Assembly: GCF_001514195.1 (NCBI RefSeq)
Contig: NZ_KQ948737.1
Coordinates: 1 to 64,000, forward strand
Length of the DNA: 64,000 bases
Direction of reading: 5' to 3'
Source: Streptomyces griseorubiginosus
GTDB taxonomy: Bacteria; Actinomycetota; Actinomycetes; Streptomycetales; Streptomycetaceae
The translations under genes were made by a program, and so were the position numbers. Shown piece after piece: positions 16,059-24,622 of this stretch. The notes beneath the pieces are model-generated. The model searched no databases, was not told where the DNA came from, and saw only the letters and a list, made by a program, of their open reading frames with translations. The stretch's first letter is position 1. Each line of letters begins with the position of its first letter.

Positions 16059-17270
16059 ATGCCACTGGCTCTCCTGGCCCTGGCTGTTGTCGCTTTCGGC
16101 ATCGGTACGACGGAATTCGCCACGATGGGGCTGCTGCCCCAGATCGCTGACGGAATCGGCGTGTCCGTGCCACAGGCCGGCAACATCGTCTCCGCCTACG
16201 CACTGGGTGTCGTCGTCGGTGCCCCCGTGCTGACGGGCATCGGCGCACGCATCCCGCACAAGAGGCTGCTGCTGCTCCTGTCCGGGCTGTTCGTCCTCGG
16301 CAACCTCGCGTCCGCGCTCGCCCCCGGCTTCGGCCTGCTCTTCGCCGCGCGCTTCCTCGCCGGGCTGCCGCACGGGGCACTGTTCGGGGTGGGCGCGGTG
16401 GTGGCGTCCCGGCTGGTCGCCCCCGACCGGGCCGCACGCGCGGTCTCCAAGATGTTCCTCGGGCTGACCATAGCCAACATCGTGGGCGTCCCGGCCGGTA
16501 CGGCGCTCGGGCAGCAACTGGGCTGGCGGGCCGCCTACGTCGCGGTGGCCGTCATCGGCCTCGTCGCCCTGGTGGCGCTGGCCCTCTTCGTCCCCCACCA
16601 GCCGCGCGGCCCGCAGACCGGCGTCCGGCACGAACTGCGCGCCATGCGCAACAAGCAGGTCGCCATCGGCCTCGCCACGGCCGTCGTGGGATTCGGCGGA
16701 TTCTTCGCCGTCTACAGCTACCTCGTGCCCATGCTCACCCATCTCACGGGCCTGTCCGACTCCTCGACCACGCTGGTCCTCGCGCTCTACGGCGTCGGCA
16801 TGACCGTCGGCACGCTCGTCGCGGGCCCCCTCACGGACCGCGCCCTGCGCCCGACGCTGTACGCGGGACTCGCGCTGATGTCCTCGGCACTGGTGGCGTT
16901 CTACTTCACCGTCCACAGCACCGTGCCCGCCCTCGTCACCATCACGTTGATCGGCGCGATGGGTGCCCTCATCACCACGCCCGTCCAGATGCTGCTGATG
17001 GCCAAGGCGAAGGACGCCCCGACCATGGCGGCGGCCTCCAACCACTCGGCCTTCAACCTGGCCAACGCGGGCGGCGCCTGGCTCGGCGGTGTCGCAATCT
17101 CGGCGGGCTGGGGCTGGGCGTCACCGTCGCTGGTCGGCGCGGCGCTCGGCGTCGCCGGACTGGGGCTGGCGTTCATGGGCGACTTCATGGACCGCGGCGG
17201 CAGCCGCTCCGAGGTGATCACGGGCGCCCGGCCCGAACAGGTCGCGGCCCCTCAGTCCCAGAGCGGATAG
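16059..17270 (+). CDS. MFS transporter, DHA1-type drug/metabolite exporter
   Basis: A 403-residue major-facilitator protein with twelve predicted membrane helices. The first helix reads FGIGTTEFATMGLLPQIA, typical of the AraJ/CmlA-like DHA1 exporters, and motif C-type Gly-rich helices follow (AARFLAGLPHGALFGVGA). A long central cytoplasmic loop precedes helix 7. ATG 16059 is chosen because hydrophobic homology starts there; the ribosome site (AAAGG) is weak. It likely exports sugars or small toxic compounds in exchange for protons. Its 3' end overlaps the convergent secreted-protein gene by 19 bp. Confidence 0.88.
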   Translation: MPLALLALAVVAFGIGTTEFATMGLLPQIADGIGVSVPQAGNIVSAYALGVVVGAPVLTGIGARIPHKRLLLLLSGLFVLGNLASALAPGFGLLFAARFLAGLPHGALFGVGAVVASRLVAPDRAARAVSKMFLGLTIANIVGVPAGTALGQQLGWRAAYVAVAVIGLVALVALALFVPHQPRGPQTGVRHELRAMRNKQVAIGLATAVVGFGGFFAVYSYLVPMLTHLTGLSDSSTTLVLALYGVGMTVGTLVAGPLTDRALRPTLYAGLALMSSALVAFYFTVHSTVPALVTITLIGAMGALITTPVQMLLMAKAKDAPTMAAASNHSAFNLANAGGAWLGGVAISAGWGWASPSLVGAALGVAGLGLAFMGDFMDRGGSRSEVITGARPEQVAAPQSQSG

Positions 17271-17719
17271 GACACGGTCGGGCCGAACTGTGCCGGCCGG
17301 GCGGCCGGGTACGTCAGCGTGATCCGGGAGTAGTGCGACACCTGGGGGTGCTTCTTCCAGGGCCGCGTACGGTCCAGTCGTACGGTCACCGGGTAGGCGT
17401 GGAAGTGCCCGGCCGCACAGTACGGCTTGCAGTCGTTGACCCAGTTCACGCCGTCGGCCCGCGCCCCGCGCGCGTCCCATCGGGTCCAGTGCAGGGAGGC
17501 CAGGCGGCTGTTGCCGTCCCCGCAGGCGAGCATGAAGTTCGTCGGACGCACCCGCGGGTGCCACAGGCAGTCCACGAGGACCGGAGGGCCGGTACGTTGC
17601 TGGACGGTCTGCGTCACGTGCTCGGGTGCGGGCGGGGCCGCGGGCGAGGTGCCCGCGGCGGTGCCGAGGGTGGCCACGGCGAAGAGCGCGACCGTCGTGG
17701 TGAGTGCGCGTAGTTGCAT
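17252..17719 (-). CDS. Secreted protein of unknown function
   Basis: A 155-residue protein with a clear signal peptide (MQLRALTTTVALFAVATLG, cleavage likely after an Ala near residue 22-28). The mature part has paired cysteines (LVDCLW, LACGDG, NDCKPYCAAG), suggesting disulfides, and many aromatic/His residues (SLHWTRWDARGA, GHFHAYPVTV). I do not recognise a catalytic motif; Streptomyces encode many such small secreted proteins. The stop lies inside the last codons of the convergent MFS gene. Confidence 0.75.
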   Translation of the reverse strand: MQLRALTTTVALFAVATLGTAAGTSPAAPPAPEHVTQTVQQRTGPPVLVDCLWHPRVRPTNFMLACGDGNSRLASLHWTRWDARGARADGVNWVNDCKPYCAAGHFHAYPVTVRLDRTRPWKKHPQVSHYSRITLTYPAARPAQFGPTVSYPLWD

Positions 17720-17765
17720 GGCCGATCCCCGCTGCCGCTGGCCGACAAATGTCCCCTCCCTGACG

Positions 17766-18110
17766 CTACGACCGCGGACCCGCGCTCACCACTCGAACAG
17801 AGCAGTGCGCGTTCGGCTCAGGCGGCTGCCGCGCCCACTCACGAACCGCCGCGACGACCTGCGCCGCTTCGGAAAGCGGGAGAGCCAGGTTCCCCGCCAC
17901 GCCATCGAGAAGGCCGACCACTGGGTCAGCAGCGTCCCAGCCCCCGCGTCCGCCATCACGCACGGTGAGCGAACGGCGGTGAGTTCGGTGGCGAAGACCG
18001 CCTCTCGCCAGTGTCTGTCCTGAGTACCGGCCCGCCGAAGTCGGCGACCGGTACCGGCAGCGGGTCCTGCTCGCCGAGGAGCGCGGCGAGCTCGGCCATC
18101 GCTCCGGGCC
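17766..18110 (-). pseudogene. Possible decayed gene in three frames upstream of the Trypco2 operon
   Basis: Protein-like stretches on the minus strand occur in order but in different frames: STFIGPGAMAELAALLG and DPLPVPVADFGGPVL (about 18140-18010), EAVFATELTAVRSP (about 17990-17950), then DPVVGLLDGVAGNLALPLSE and VVAAVREWARQPP (about 17930-17800). Together they could be one small protein broken by at least two frameshifts. The family is not recognised. The rest of 17720-18269 holds no other gene. Confidence 0.25.
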
Positions 18111-18269
18111 CGATGAACGTGGAGTTCTGGGTGTCGGCGCCCGTGGGAAGGTCGAACGTCGAGTTGCCCGTTCTCGGGCGAAATCAGACAATTGACGGTG
18201 TCGCCGTCTTCTGTCGCCGGGCCCTTCCGCTCCTCGTGATCGGGAACTCCCCTGCGAAGGAGTACGGCA

Positions 18270-18584
18270 ATGGCAGACAGGCAACAGGCGCTCCCCACCG
18301 ATGGGTTGGGGCTGGCGGACATGCTCGGTGGCCTGCGACGCGAACTGGAAGACGCACAGCGGCGAGCCACGGAAGAAGAGCTGCGCTTCGGCATCGCCGA
18401 TGTCGAGGTGGAGGCCACGGTCCAGATCACGCGGAACGCCACGGGCCGGGCGGGAATCCAGTTCTGGGTGGTCCAGGCCGGTGGCGACTACGCGCGCGGC
18501 AATGCCACCACACACCGGATCAAGCTGAACCTCACCCTGCCGCCCACCACGCTCATCTCCGACGAGGGAGACGGCGCCGAATGA
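18270..18584 (+). CDS. Trypco2-domain protein (trypsin-co-occurring domain 2)
   Basis: A 104-residue protein made almost entirely of one Trypco2-like domain: LADMLGGLRRELEDAQ, then LRFGIADVEVEATVQITR, IQFWVVQAGGDYARG and ATTHRIKLNLTLPP. The domain is known for sitting next to trypsin-like peptidases in bacterial conflict systems, where it is thought to regulate or present the peptidase; its biochemical role is not established. Start ATG 18270 has GAAGGAG nine bases upstream. Its TGA overlaps the ATG of the next gene (ATGA at 18581-18584), so the two proteins are made from one coupled message, consistent with a stoichiometric complex. Confidence 0.82.
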   Translation: MADRQQALPTDGLGLADMLGGLRRELEDAQRRATEEELRFGIADVEVEATVQITRNATGRAGIQFWVVQAGGDYARGNATTHRIKLNLTLPPTTLISDEGDGAE

Positions 18585-21500
18585 CCGGGCTCGACGCCGA
18601 ACGGCTGGTCTCGCTCTCCTCGGACGGCAGACGAGGCTCGGGGTATCTGCTGACACCGGGGCTCGTCCTCACCGCGGGTCACTGCGTCGGACCGAAGGGC
18701 TCCGCGGTCACCGTCCGCGCCTACGGCCGCCACGAGGGGAGTTACGACCTCTCGCAGCCGCACACCTTCCGGGTCACCGCGCGGGGGGATGCGGAGCACG
18801 ACTACGCGCTTCTGGAATCCACCGCCGACGATCCGTTCCGGAGGGCACTCGACGGCCCCCTGGATGAGGTGCGTCTGGGCCGGCTCATCGGCGAGGGCGC
18901 CGTCGCCGCCCAGGCGCTGGGTTTCCCCAAGTCAGGGGTGGAGCAGGCCGGGGCGAGACGGTTGGTGAACCCGGAGGACGTGCGCGGCCGCGTCCTTCCG
19001 CTCACCGGGTCGCGGCGTGCGGTGCGTCGTCTGAACCTTCAGATCAGGACAGGTTCGTCCTCGCTCGCGCGGGGCGGGTCGCTGTGGAGCGGCATGTCGG
19101 GTGCGGCCCTGTTCAGCGGGGATCACCTCATCGGTGTGATCACGGAGGACCGCGCCACGATCGAGGGGCGGCTGATCGCGCTGCCCGTCACCGCGGTCTT
19201 CGGCGACGACGGGCAGGCCGAGGCCAACGCCCGCCTGCTGGCGGCCCATGGGGAGGCCGGACCCGGCGAGGTCGCACCCGGCGAGGCGACACCCACGCAA
19301 CGCGTCCCGCTGGACCCCGTCTGGGCGGGTGGCGAGATCCTGAAGCCTGCCTACATCCCCCTGCCGCCACGCGAGCACTGGTCCGAGGCGGACCTGCTCG
19401 AATCCCGCCACGGTGTCGTGCCCTTCCGTGGACGAGCGGGACAGCTCCGGGCGCTCGTCGACTGGTGTGAGCACGCGGACGACCGGGACGGCGGGCAGAG
19501 CGTACGGCTGCTCACGGGCGGAAGCACGGTCGGCAAGACCCGTCTCGCCCGTGAGCTGTGCCGCACGATGGCCGGCCGGGGGTGGGTCGCCGGTTTCGTC
19601 GACCCGCTGCACGTGGACTTCACCGGGGTATGTGCCCTGCCCGAGAGCCGGCTGCTCGTCATCGACGACGCCGACGCCCACGCCGGGCAGCTGCACATCC
19701 TCCTGGCCGAGGCCACCGAGCGCGGAGGCCACCACCCACTGCGCGTCCTGGCGGTCGCCCACCGCGGCGGTCCGTGGTGGGACGCGGTCAGACGGCGTTA
19801 CGAGGCACTGGTCGACGTGGAGGATCCAGCCCCGCTCCCGCCGCTGCCTGAAGCCGACCGTGCGGACGTGTACCGGGCGGCCTACGCCGCCTTCCGGGGC
19901 TGGTACGAGGAGAGCGACGGCAATGCCCGCGCCGCAGTGCATGCCGGCGCCGGGCCGGAGGGTGAGACCGGGACGGACGTCGTCGCGGACACCGACCCGG
20001 GCGTACCCGGCCTCGACGAGCCCGACTTCGGCAGCTACCTGCTCATCCTCATCCAGGCGCTGGTGGACGCCCGCACCCTGCTGCACAAGACGCACTCGGC
20101 CACCTCGGGACCGCCCACGCGCTCACGCGCCAACGCGTTGCTGGACTACGCCCTCGACGTCGAGCGCCAGCGGTGGCAGGCGTCCGCCGAACGTCAGCGG
20201 CTGCCGCACGACCCGGTCCTGCTCGAAAGGATCGTCGCCGTGTCGAGCCTGGCGGTGGCGGACGGTGAGACGGACGGGGAGCGGGAGACCGAGGCGGCGC
20301 GCCGGCTGCGGCTCGTCCCCGACCTCGCCGACGAACCGGAGTGGCTCACGCGTGCCTTCGCCCGATGGCAGCACGAGGAGCTTGCCGGAGAGGGCTACCT
20401 GCGGTCCCTCCAGCCGCTGAGGCTCGCCGAGCGGCTCGGCGCGAAGGTCATCGCAGCGTTTCCCGACATCGCGCCGCGCCTGCTCGATGTCGGCGGCGAC
20501 GGCCCGGGCATCCCTCAGGACGCGACGGATCAGGCGCGCCAGATCCTCAATGTGCTGCACGTCCTTCAGCTCACCGCCGGCTCCGACGGCTGCCGGTCCG
20601 ACGGAACGGGCGAGCCGTCGGCCCAGCAGCGGGCCCGCGAGGCGCTGGACGCCGCGCTGCGCGGTCACGCCCGTCCCCTCGTCAGGCTGGTCAAGCAGGT
20701 CGCGGCCACCGATCAGGACCAGTTCGCGAGCGCCATCGGCACCTCGCTGGCCTGTGCGCTGAACTCCACGTTGCGCAAGGAGTCGGCCCAGGAGGTCGCC
20801 GCCCAGGTCCTCGGGGAACTCGATCTCGCTTGCCCGGACGTGCTGTTGGAGCTGGCCACGGCCGTCGCCGAACACGCGGTGCAGCACTACCGCCAGGGCG
20901 GCGGGGCGCCCACGCAGGACAACCGGGAAGCACTGGCCCGGGCCCTTCAGCGCTGGTCGCTGTATCTGGCCAGTTCGGGGCTGCGCATCCAGGCGCACGA
21001 GATCGCCGGGCAGGCCGTGGACATGTACCACGCGCTGCACCAGCTCAGTCCGTCCGAGGAGCACGAGTTCGCCCTGGCCGAGGCCCTCAAGGACCTGGCC
21101 GACCGGCTCGTCGACGTGGGGCGGTTCGAGGACGCGGACCTCTGCGCCCGGGACTCCATACGGCGTCTGGAACCGCTGTTCCAGCGCAACCCCAGCCGGG
21201 GGAACGCCTTCGGTCTGGTGAAGGCGCTGTGCACCCTGGCCACGGCTGCCCACCGCATCGGCCGCCAGCGCGAGGCCCTTCAGGCGGCGACCGAGGCGTG
21301 CGAGCTGATCAAGCGGTTGCCGCGGGCCCAGGAGGGCGACGAGCACGGGCCGGACGAGATCCAGGGCATGAAGGCGTTCGCCCTGCGCGGTCTGGCCTGG
21401 CAGCTCGGTGCGAGCGGAAGCGTCGACGAAGCGGTGACCACGGCCTCGGAGAGCGTCGAGATCTACGAGGCCCTGCGCGAGCGGTGTCCGGGACTGTGGA

Positions 21501-22312
21501 AACGGGACATCGCCGAGGCCCTGTCCGTGCTGGGCGCCCAGCATGCCGCCCGGCAGGAGTGGGACGAGAGCGTCGACCGGCACACCGAAGCCCTGCGCCG
21601 TCACTACGACGCCCTGGAGCGGGAGTACCGCGAGGCCGTACGGCCGCAGCACGCGCTCGCGCTGAGCCGACTGGCGGAGGCGCACCTGGGCCGGGCGCGC
21701 GCCCGTCCGGCGGAGAGTCGGCAGGAGGACCTGGTCGAGGCGCTGGAACACGTCGAGCAGGCGCTGCACCAGTACGAGGGGATGCGCAAGGAGGACCGGT
21801 GGGCCAATCGCGTCCACGAGGCCTGGACGAGCTGTCTGGAGGCGGAGGTCCTGCTCGCGCTGGACGCGACGGGCCGATCTCAGCGTGCCGCACCCGCGAT
21901 CCGGCAGACCTGCGGACGGGCCGAGGCGGCCGCCCGGCGGGCACTGACGCTGTACGACGAGTTGGACGTACGTGCCTGGCAGCTCAGGTTCAACAGGGCG
22001 CGTGCGCAGGCGGTGCTGGCCCAGTCGTACGGGGGCCGAGGCCGCCCCCGGGCGAAGGTGCTGCGCGCTCATGAGCAGGCACGTGACGCGTTCGCGCGGC
22101 TCGACGCGGAGGAACCGGGGCGTGCGGAGGCGGAGTTGCACGCGATCGAGGACACGATCGACAGCCTGCGGCAATCCGGTCCCCCCGCCCAGGCGCGCGC
22201 GCAGACCTCCGTGAACCGATCGGGCAAGCGGCGCAAGCGACACCAGCCCAAGCCCCGCCTGCGCGGCCGTCAAGGCCGCCAGGGTGCAGCCGGGCGCAGA
22301 AAACACCGGTGA
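18581..22312 (+). CDS. Trypsin-like peptidase - STAND/AAA NTPase - TPR fusion protein
   Basis: A 1243-residue multidomain protein. Residues 1-210 are a cytosolic trypsin-like serine peptidase: His34 (TAGHC), Asp74 (EHDYAL) and Ser173 (WSGMSGAALF) form the triad, with GMSGA in place of the usual GDSGG. After an acidic linker, residues about 280-600 are a P-loop NTPase (VVPFRGRAGQLRAL lead-in, Walker A GGSTVGKT with Lys319, Walker B LLVIDDADAH at 359-368). The C-terminal 500 residues are helical TPR-like repeats (for example ALAEALKDLADRLVDVGRFEDADLCARDS). No signal peptide is present. The logic is that the TPR part senses a target, the NTPase switches, and the peptidase acts. Cleavage target and trigger are unknown. 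It is translationally coupled to the Trypco2 gene. Confidence 0.88.
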   Translation: MTGLDAERLVSLSSDGRRGSGYLLTPGLVLTAGHCVGPKGSAVTVRAYGRHEGSYDLSQPHTFRVTARGDAEHDYALLESTADDPFRRALDGPLDEVRLGRLIGEGAVAAQALGFPKSGVEQAGARRLVNPEDVRGRVLPLTGSRRAVRRLNLQIRTGSSSLARGGSLWSGMSGAALFSGDHLIGVITEDRATIEGRLIALPVTAVFGDDGQAEANARLLAAHGEAGPGEVAPGEATPTQRVPLDPVWAGGEILKPAYIPLPPREHWSEADLLESRHGVVPFRGRAGQLRALVDWCEHADDRDGGQSVRLLTGGSTVGKTRLARELCRTMAGRGWVAGFVDPLHVDFTGVCALPESRLLVIDDADAHAGQLHILLAEATERGGHHPLRVLAVAHRGGPWWDAVRRRYEALVDVEDPAPLPPLPEADRADVYRAAYAAFRGWYEESDGNARAAVHAGAGPEGETGTDVVADTDPGVPGLDEPDFGSYLLILIQALVDARTLLHKTHSATSGPPTRSRANALLDYALDVERQRWQASAERQRLPHDPVLLERIVAVSSLAVADGETDGERETEAARRLRLVPDLADEPEWLTRAFARWQHEELAGEGYLRSLQPLRLAERLGAKVIAAFPDIAPRLLDVGGDGPGIPQDATDQARQILNVLHVLQLTAGSDGCRSDGTGEPSAQQRAREALDAALRGHARPLVRLVKQVAATDQDQFASAIGTSLACALNSTLRKESAQEVAAQVLGELDLACPDVLLELATAVAEHAVQHYRQGGGAPTQDNREALARALQRWSLYLASSGLRIQAHEIAGQAVDMYHALHQLSPSEEHEFALAEALKDLADRLVDVGRFEDADLCARDSIRRLEPLFQRNPSRGNAFGLVKALCTLATAAHRIGRQREALQAATEACELIKRLPRAQEGDEHGPDEIQGMKAFALRGLAWQLGASGSVDEAVTTASESVEIYEALRERCPGLWKRDIAEALSVLGAQHAARQEWDESVDRHTEALRRHYDALEREYREAVRPQHALALSRLAEAHLGRARARPAESRQEDLVEALEHVEQALHQYEGMRKEDRWANRVHEAWTSCLEAEVLLALDATGRSQRAAPAIRQTCGRAEAAARRALTLYDELDVRAWQLRFNRARAQAVLAQSYGGRGRPRAKVLRAHEQARDAFARLDAEEPGRAEAELHAIEDTIDSLRQSGPPAQARAQTSVNRSGKRRKRHQPKPRLRGRQGRQGAAGRRKHR

Positions 22313-22315
22313 CGC

Positions 22316-22342
22316 GACACTGGTCCGGGTCGCCCCGGTGTC
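22316..22342. terminator. Possible hairpin terminator between convergent genes
   Basis: GACACTGG and CCGGTGTC can pair (one wobble) around a 11-base loop, just after the stop of the NTPase gene and before the end of the convergent TetR gene. There is no T-tract, which is common in high-GC actinomycetes. Confidence 0.35.
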
Positions 22343-22392
22343 CCCCGAGTGCGAATGCGCTGAAGTCAGGAAACGGCAGACCAGGCTGACCA

Positions 22393-22983
22393 TCAGACTC
22401 CCGTAGCCGTGCTGCTCTGTTCCGGGCCCGGCGGTGGGGGGACTCCCATGACTTGCAGGACTCGCCGGTGAAGGGTGGTCGCGTCGGCTGTCTGCCCGTC
22501 GACGGCTGTGCGCCACAGGAGGTACAGCAGGCCACTTTCGGCGCGCAGCCGCACGTCGGGCGCGGGGCCGGCCACCCTTTCCAGCCGGGCGGTCAGGCCG
22601 TCGAGCATGGGGGTGACCTTGGCCTCGATGGCCACGCGTGCCAGTTCCGAGTCCGGATCGGTAAGGCAGGCGGCGATCAGCCTGCCCAGGCCATGGGGTA
22701 CGGCGTCGCCGATGCGTTCAAGAGCGGTGACCAGATCCGCGAAGGGATCACCGGTGTCATCCGTCTCGTGCTGGGTCACGTCGGCCCGCAGGGCCGCCAT
22801 GACCAACTCCTTCTTCCCTGCCCAGCGCCGGTAGAGCGCACCGAGACCGATGCCAGCCGACTCGGCGACGTCCTTCATCCGCAGTCCGTCGTAGCCGCGT
22901 TCTTGGAGGAGAGCAAGGGCGTGTTCGAGGGCGACACGGTCGATGTCGGCTCGGCGCGGACGGCCACGGGGCACATGCTGCAT
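22393..22983 (-). CDS. TetR/AcrR-family transcriptional regulator
   Basis: A 196-residue regulator with a classical N-terminal HTH (residues about 12-58: DIDRVALEHALALLQERGYDG, MKDVAESAGIGLGALYRRW) and a helical effector domain with the usual TetR C-terminal pattern. ATG 22983 is the first in-frame Met; no strong ribosome site precedes it, so it may be leaderless or nearly so. It is divergent from the patatin-like gene with 55 bp between starts, and the AT-rich inverted repeat there is the likely autoregulatory operator. The ligand may be a lipid, given the neighbour, but that is inference. Confidence 0.88.
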   Translation of the reverse strand: MQHVPRGRPRRADIDRVALEHALALLQERGYDGLRMKDVAESAGIGLGALYRRWAGKKELVMAALRADVTQHETDDTGDPFADLVTALERIGDAVPHGLGRLIAACLTDPDSELARVAIEAKVTPMLDGLTARLERVAGPAPDVRLRAESGLLYLLWRTAVDGQTADATTLHRRVLQVMGVPPPPGPEQSSTATGV

Positions 22984-22990
22984 CCACTTA

Positions 22991-23024
22991 CGGTAACGTA
23001 GATTATCGGAAATAATAATTACCG
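22991..23024. promoter_or_regulatory. AT-rich inverted repeat in the TetR/patatin divergent promoter
   Basis: CGGTAA at 22991-22996 and TTACCG at 23019-23024 form an inverted repeat around an unusually AT-rich centre containing ATTAT and ATAAT. The location between divergent starts fits a TetR operator controlling both genes. Confidence 0.55.
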
Positions 23025-23038
23025 GAAAGGTGGCCGCT

Positions 23039-23890
23039 GTGACTCCCCCGAACCCGACCCGCGCACTCGTCCTCGGTGGCGGCGGCGTCACCGGCATAGC
23101 CTGGGAAGTCGGCCTGCTCGCGGGCCTGCTCGACGAGGGCATCGACCTTCGCACCGCCGACACGGTGATCGGAACCTCCGCCGGCTCCTTCGTCGGAACG
23201 AACTTCACCTCCGGCACGGACTGGGAGGCACTCTTCGCCGACCAGGCGCGCGTCGCCGACCACGAACCGGCGGTGCGGACCGACCCGGCCGTATACGAGG
23301 GCTGGGCAGAAGCCTTCCGCTCCGGCGCGGGTGCACCCGAGGCGGTGGGCGCCGGCTTCGGCCGGGTGGCCCGGAAGTTCGGGGCGAACGTCTCTCCCCG
23401 GACGCGCCAGGCCGTGGTCCGCGCGCGCCTGCGCACTGAGCAGTGGCCGGCCACCATGCGGGTCGCCGTCACCGACGCGGACACCGGTCGCCTTGAACTG
23501 CTCGGGCCCGAAGCGGGGATCGCGATCGAAACCGCCACGGCGGCCAGCGGTGCCGTTCCCGGCATATGGCCCAGCGTGCACTTCGGCGGGCGCGAATGGA
23601 TCGACGCCGGCATGGTCTCCGCCGCAAACGCCCTCCTTGCGGCCGGCCACGACCGCATTGTCGTCGTGGCCCCCATGCCCGAGGGGCACGCAGGCATCCC
23701 CAGCGCCCAGGACGACGTCGCCCGGCTGAGCGAGAGTGCGCAGACTGTGCTTGCCACCCCCGATGCCACCAGCCGCGCCGCCATCGGGCCGAACCCCTAC
23801 GACCCGGCCCGGGCCAAACCAGCCGCCGATGCCGGCCGGCAACAGGGCCGCGCCCTCGCCCCCGCCGTCGGAGCCGTCTGGGCATACTGA
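23039..23890 (+). CDS. Patatin-like phospholipase
   Basis: A 283-residue patatin-family acyl hydrolase. The oxyanion loop LVLGGGGVTGIAWEVG, the nucleophile elbow GTSAG with Ser47, and the catalytic Asp189 in the DAGM motif (DG/A dyad) are all present. Such enzymes hydrolyse fatty acyl esters of membrane or storage lipids without a His residue. I chose GTG 23039 because GGAAAGG ends eight bases upstream; GTG 23030 is too close to that site. It is divergently transcribed from a TetR gene, the probable regulator. No signal peptide, so it acts in the cytoplasm. Confidence 0.85.
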   Translation: MTPPNPTRALVLGGGGVTGIAWEVGLLAGLLDEGIDLRTADTVIGTSAGSFVGTNFTSGTDWEALFADQARVADHEPAVRTDPAVYEGWAEAFRSGAGAPEAVGAGFGRVARKFGANVSPRTRQAVVRARLRTEQWPATMRVAVTDADTGRLELLGPEAGIAIETATAASGAVPGIWPSVHFGGREWIDAGMVSAANALLAAGHDRIVVVAPMPEGHAGIPSAQDDVARLSESAQTVLATPDATSRAAIGPNPYDPARAKPAADAGRQQGRALAPAVGAVWAY

Positions 23891-23904
23891 CTCGTCGCCT
23901 CCCT

Positions 23905-24339
23905 TCAGGCGGCGACGGCCCGCTCGTCGCGCTTGGCGACCTGCCGTGCAGGCACCTGCGGGTTGAAGTCGAGCCGGTGCATCGGCCTCGTGGCATCCGA
24001 GACGCTGTAGGAGAGGTGGAACTTCCTGCCGATCGGCGTGGCAGCCCTTGCCGCGGTCCACACGTGGTCCTCCACCCACCCATGCGCGGCCGGTCCCCCG
24101 TCGAGATCTGCGGCCAGCTTCTCCACACAGCGCGGGGACAGACGGCATCGCGACCCGCTCGGGCCACGTGACGCCAGGGCCTTCCCACCGGCTCCCGGCC
24201 ACAACAGGTGCGACCGGTACGCCGACTTCGGGCTCACCCGCAGGTGCCGCGCCACCTCCGGCGGCTTGATCTTCCGCTCGAACAGCTCAGCCGCCTGCAT
24301 CCGCACAGGCGTCAGTAACCCACTTCGGCGCGCGAGCAA
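23905..24339 (-). pseudogene. IS630-family transposase, N-terminal fragment
   Basis: A 144-residue piece of an IS630-type transposase. The N-terminal HTH (VRMQAAELFERKIKPPEVAR, LRVSPKSAYRSH) and the winged-helix linker (ASRGPSGSRCRLSPRCVEKL, then AAHGWVEDHVWT) match the first half of Streptomyces IS630 proteins. The sequence stops at 23905 right where the DDE catalytic domain should begin. The N-terminus is also degraded before residue 8. It therefore cannot transpose by itself. No terminal repeats are visible; the patatin stop codon lies only 15 bp away, so one end of the element was probably deleted. Confidence 0.75.
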
Positions 24340-24546
24340 CCGTAGGAGCGTGCATCGGACGGGGGCGGCGAGTCTGCCGGCGTCGCCGAGAGTCCGGCGT
24401 GAGTGCAGGGGCCGACGCGTGCTGCGACTTCATGGGGGGTGTCGGGGGGCGCATCCACTTCCGATCAGCACTCCCGCGGCGCGCCCTTCCTTCAACTCCC
24501 AAAGGCAGCACACGGATCGTGCCGCGCATCTTGTCAAAGAATAAAC

Positions 24547-24561
24547 GGACTCCTAGAGTCC
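24547..24561. promoter_or_regulatory. Perfect inverted repeat upstream of the GH16 gene
   Basis: GGACTC-CTA-GAGTCC, a 6-bp stem with 3-base centre, lies in a locally AT-richer promoter stretch 62 bp before the start. It is a candidate second operator next to the CebR-like box. Confidence 0.35.
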
Positions 24562-24577
24562 GCCGATGAAGGCTGCG

Positions 24578-24591
24578 TGGGATCGCTCCCA
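24578..24591. promoter_or_regulatory. CebR-type operator (LacI family) upstream of the GH16 gene
   Basis: TGGGATCGCTCCCA differs at one position from the Streptomyces CebR/BglR palindrome TGGGAGCGCTCCCA. It lies 32 bp before the GH16 start, where a repressor would block transcription, and suggests induction by beta-gluco-oligosaccharides. Confidence 0.7.
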
Positions 24592-24622
24592 CGCCCCGTG
24601 TCATCCGAGCGATGGAGCCGCG

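Noticed and set aside
18011..18580. N-terminal extension of the peptidase-NTPase protein
   Set aside because: It would overlap the whole Trypco2 gene in another frame. The ATGA coupling and start of the trypsin domain place the start at 18581.
20123..22516. Long minus-strand open frame opposite the NTPase-TPR gene
   Set aside because: Low-complexity Arg/Gly/Leu composition, no motif. It mirrors the strongly biased plus-strand gene.
23030..23038. GTG at 23030 as patatin start
   Set aside because: It overlaps the GGAAAGG ribosome site itself. The next GTG at 23039 has proper spacing.
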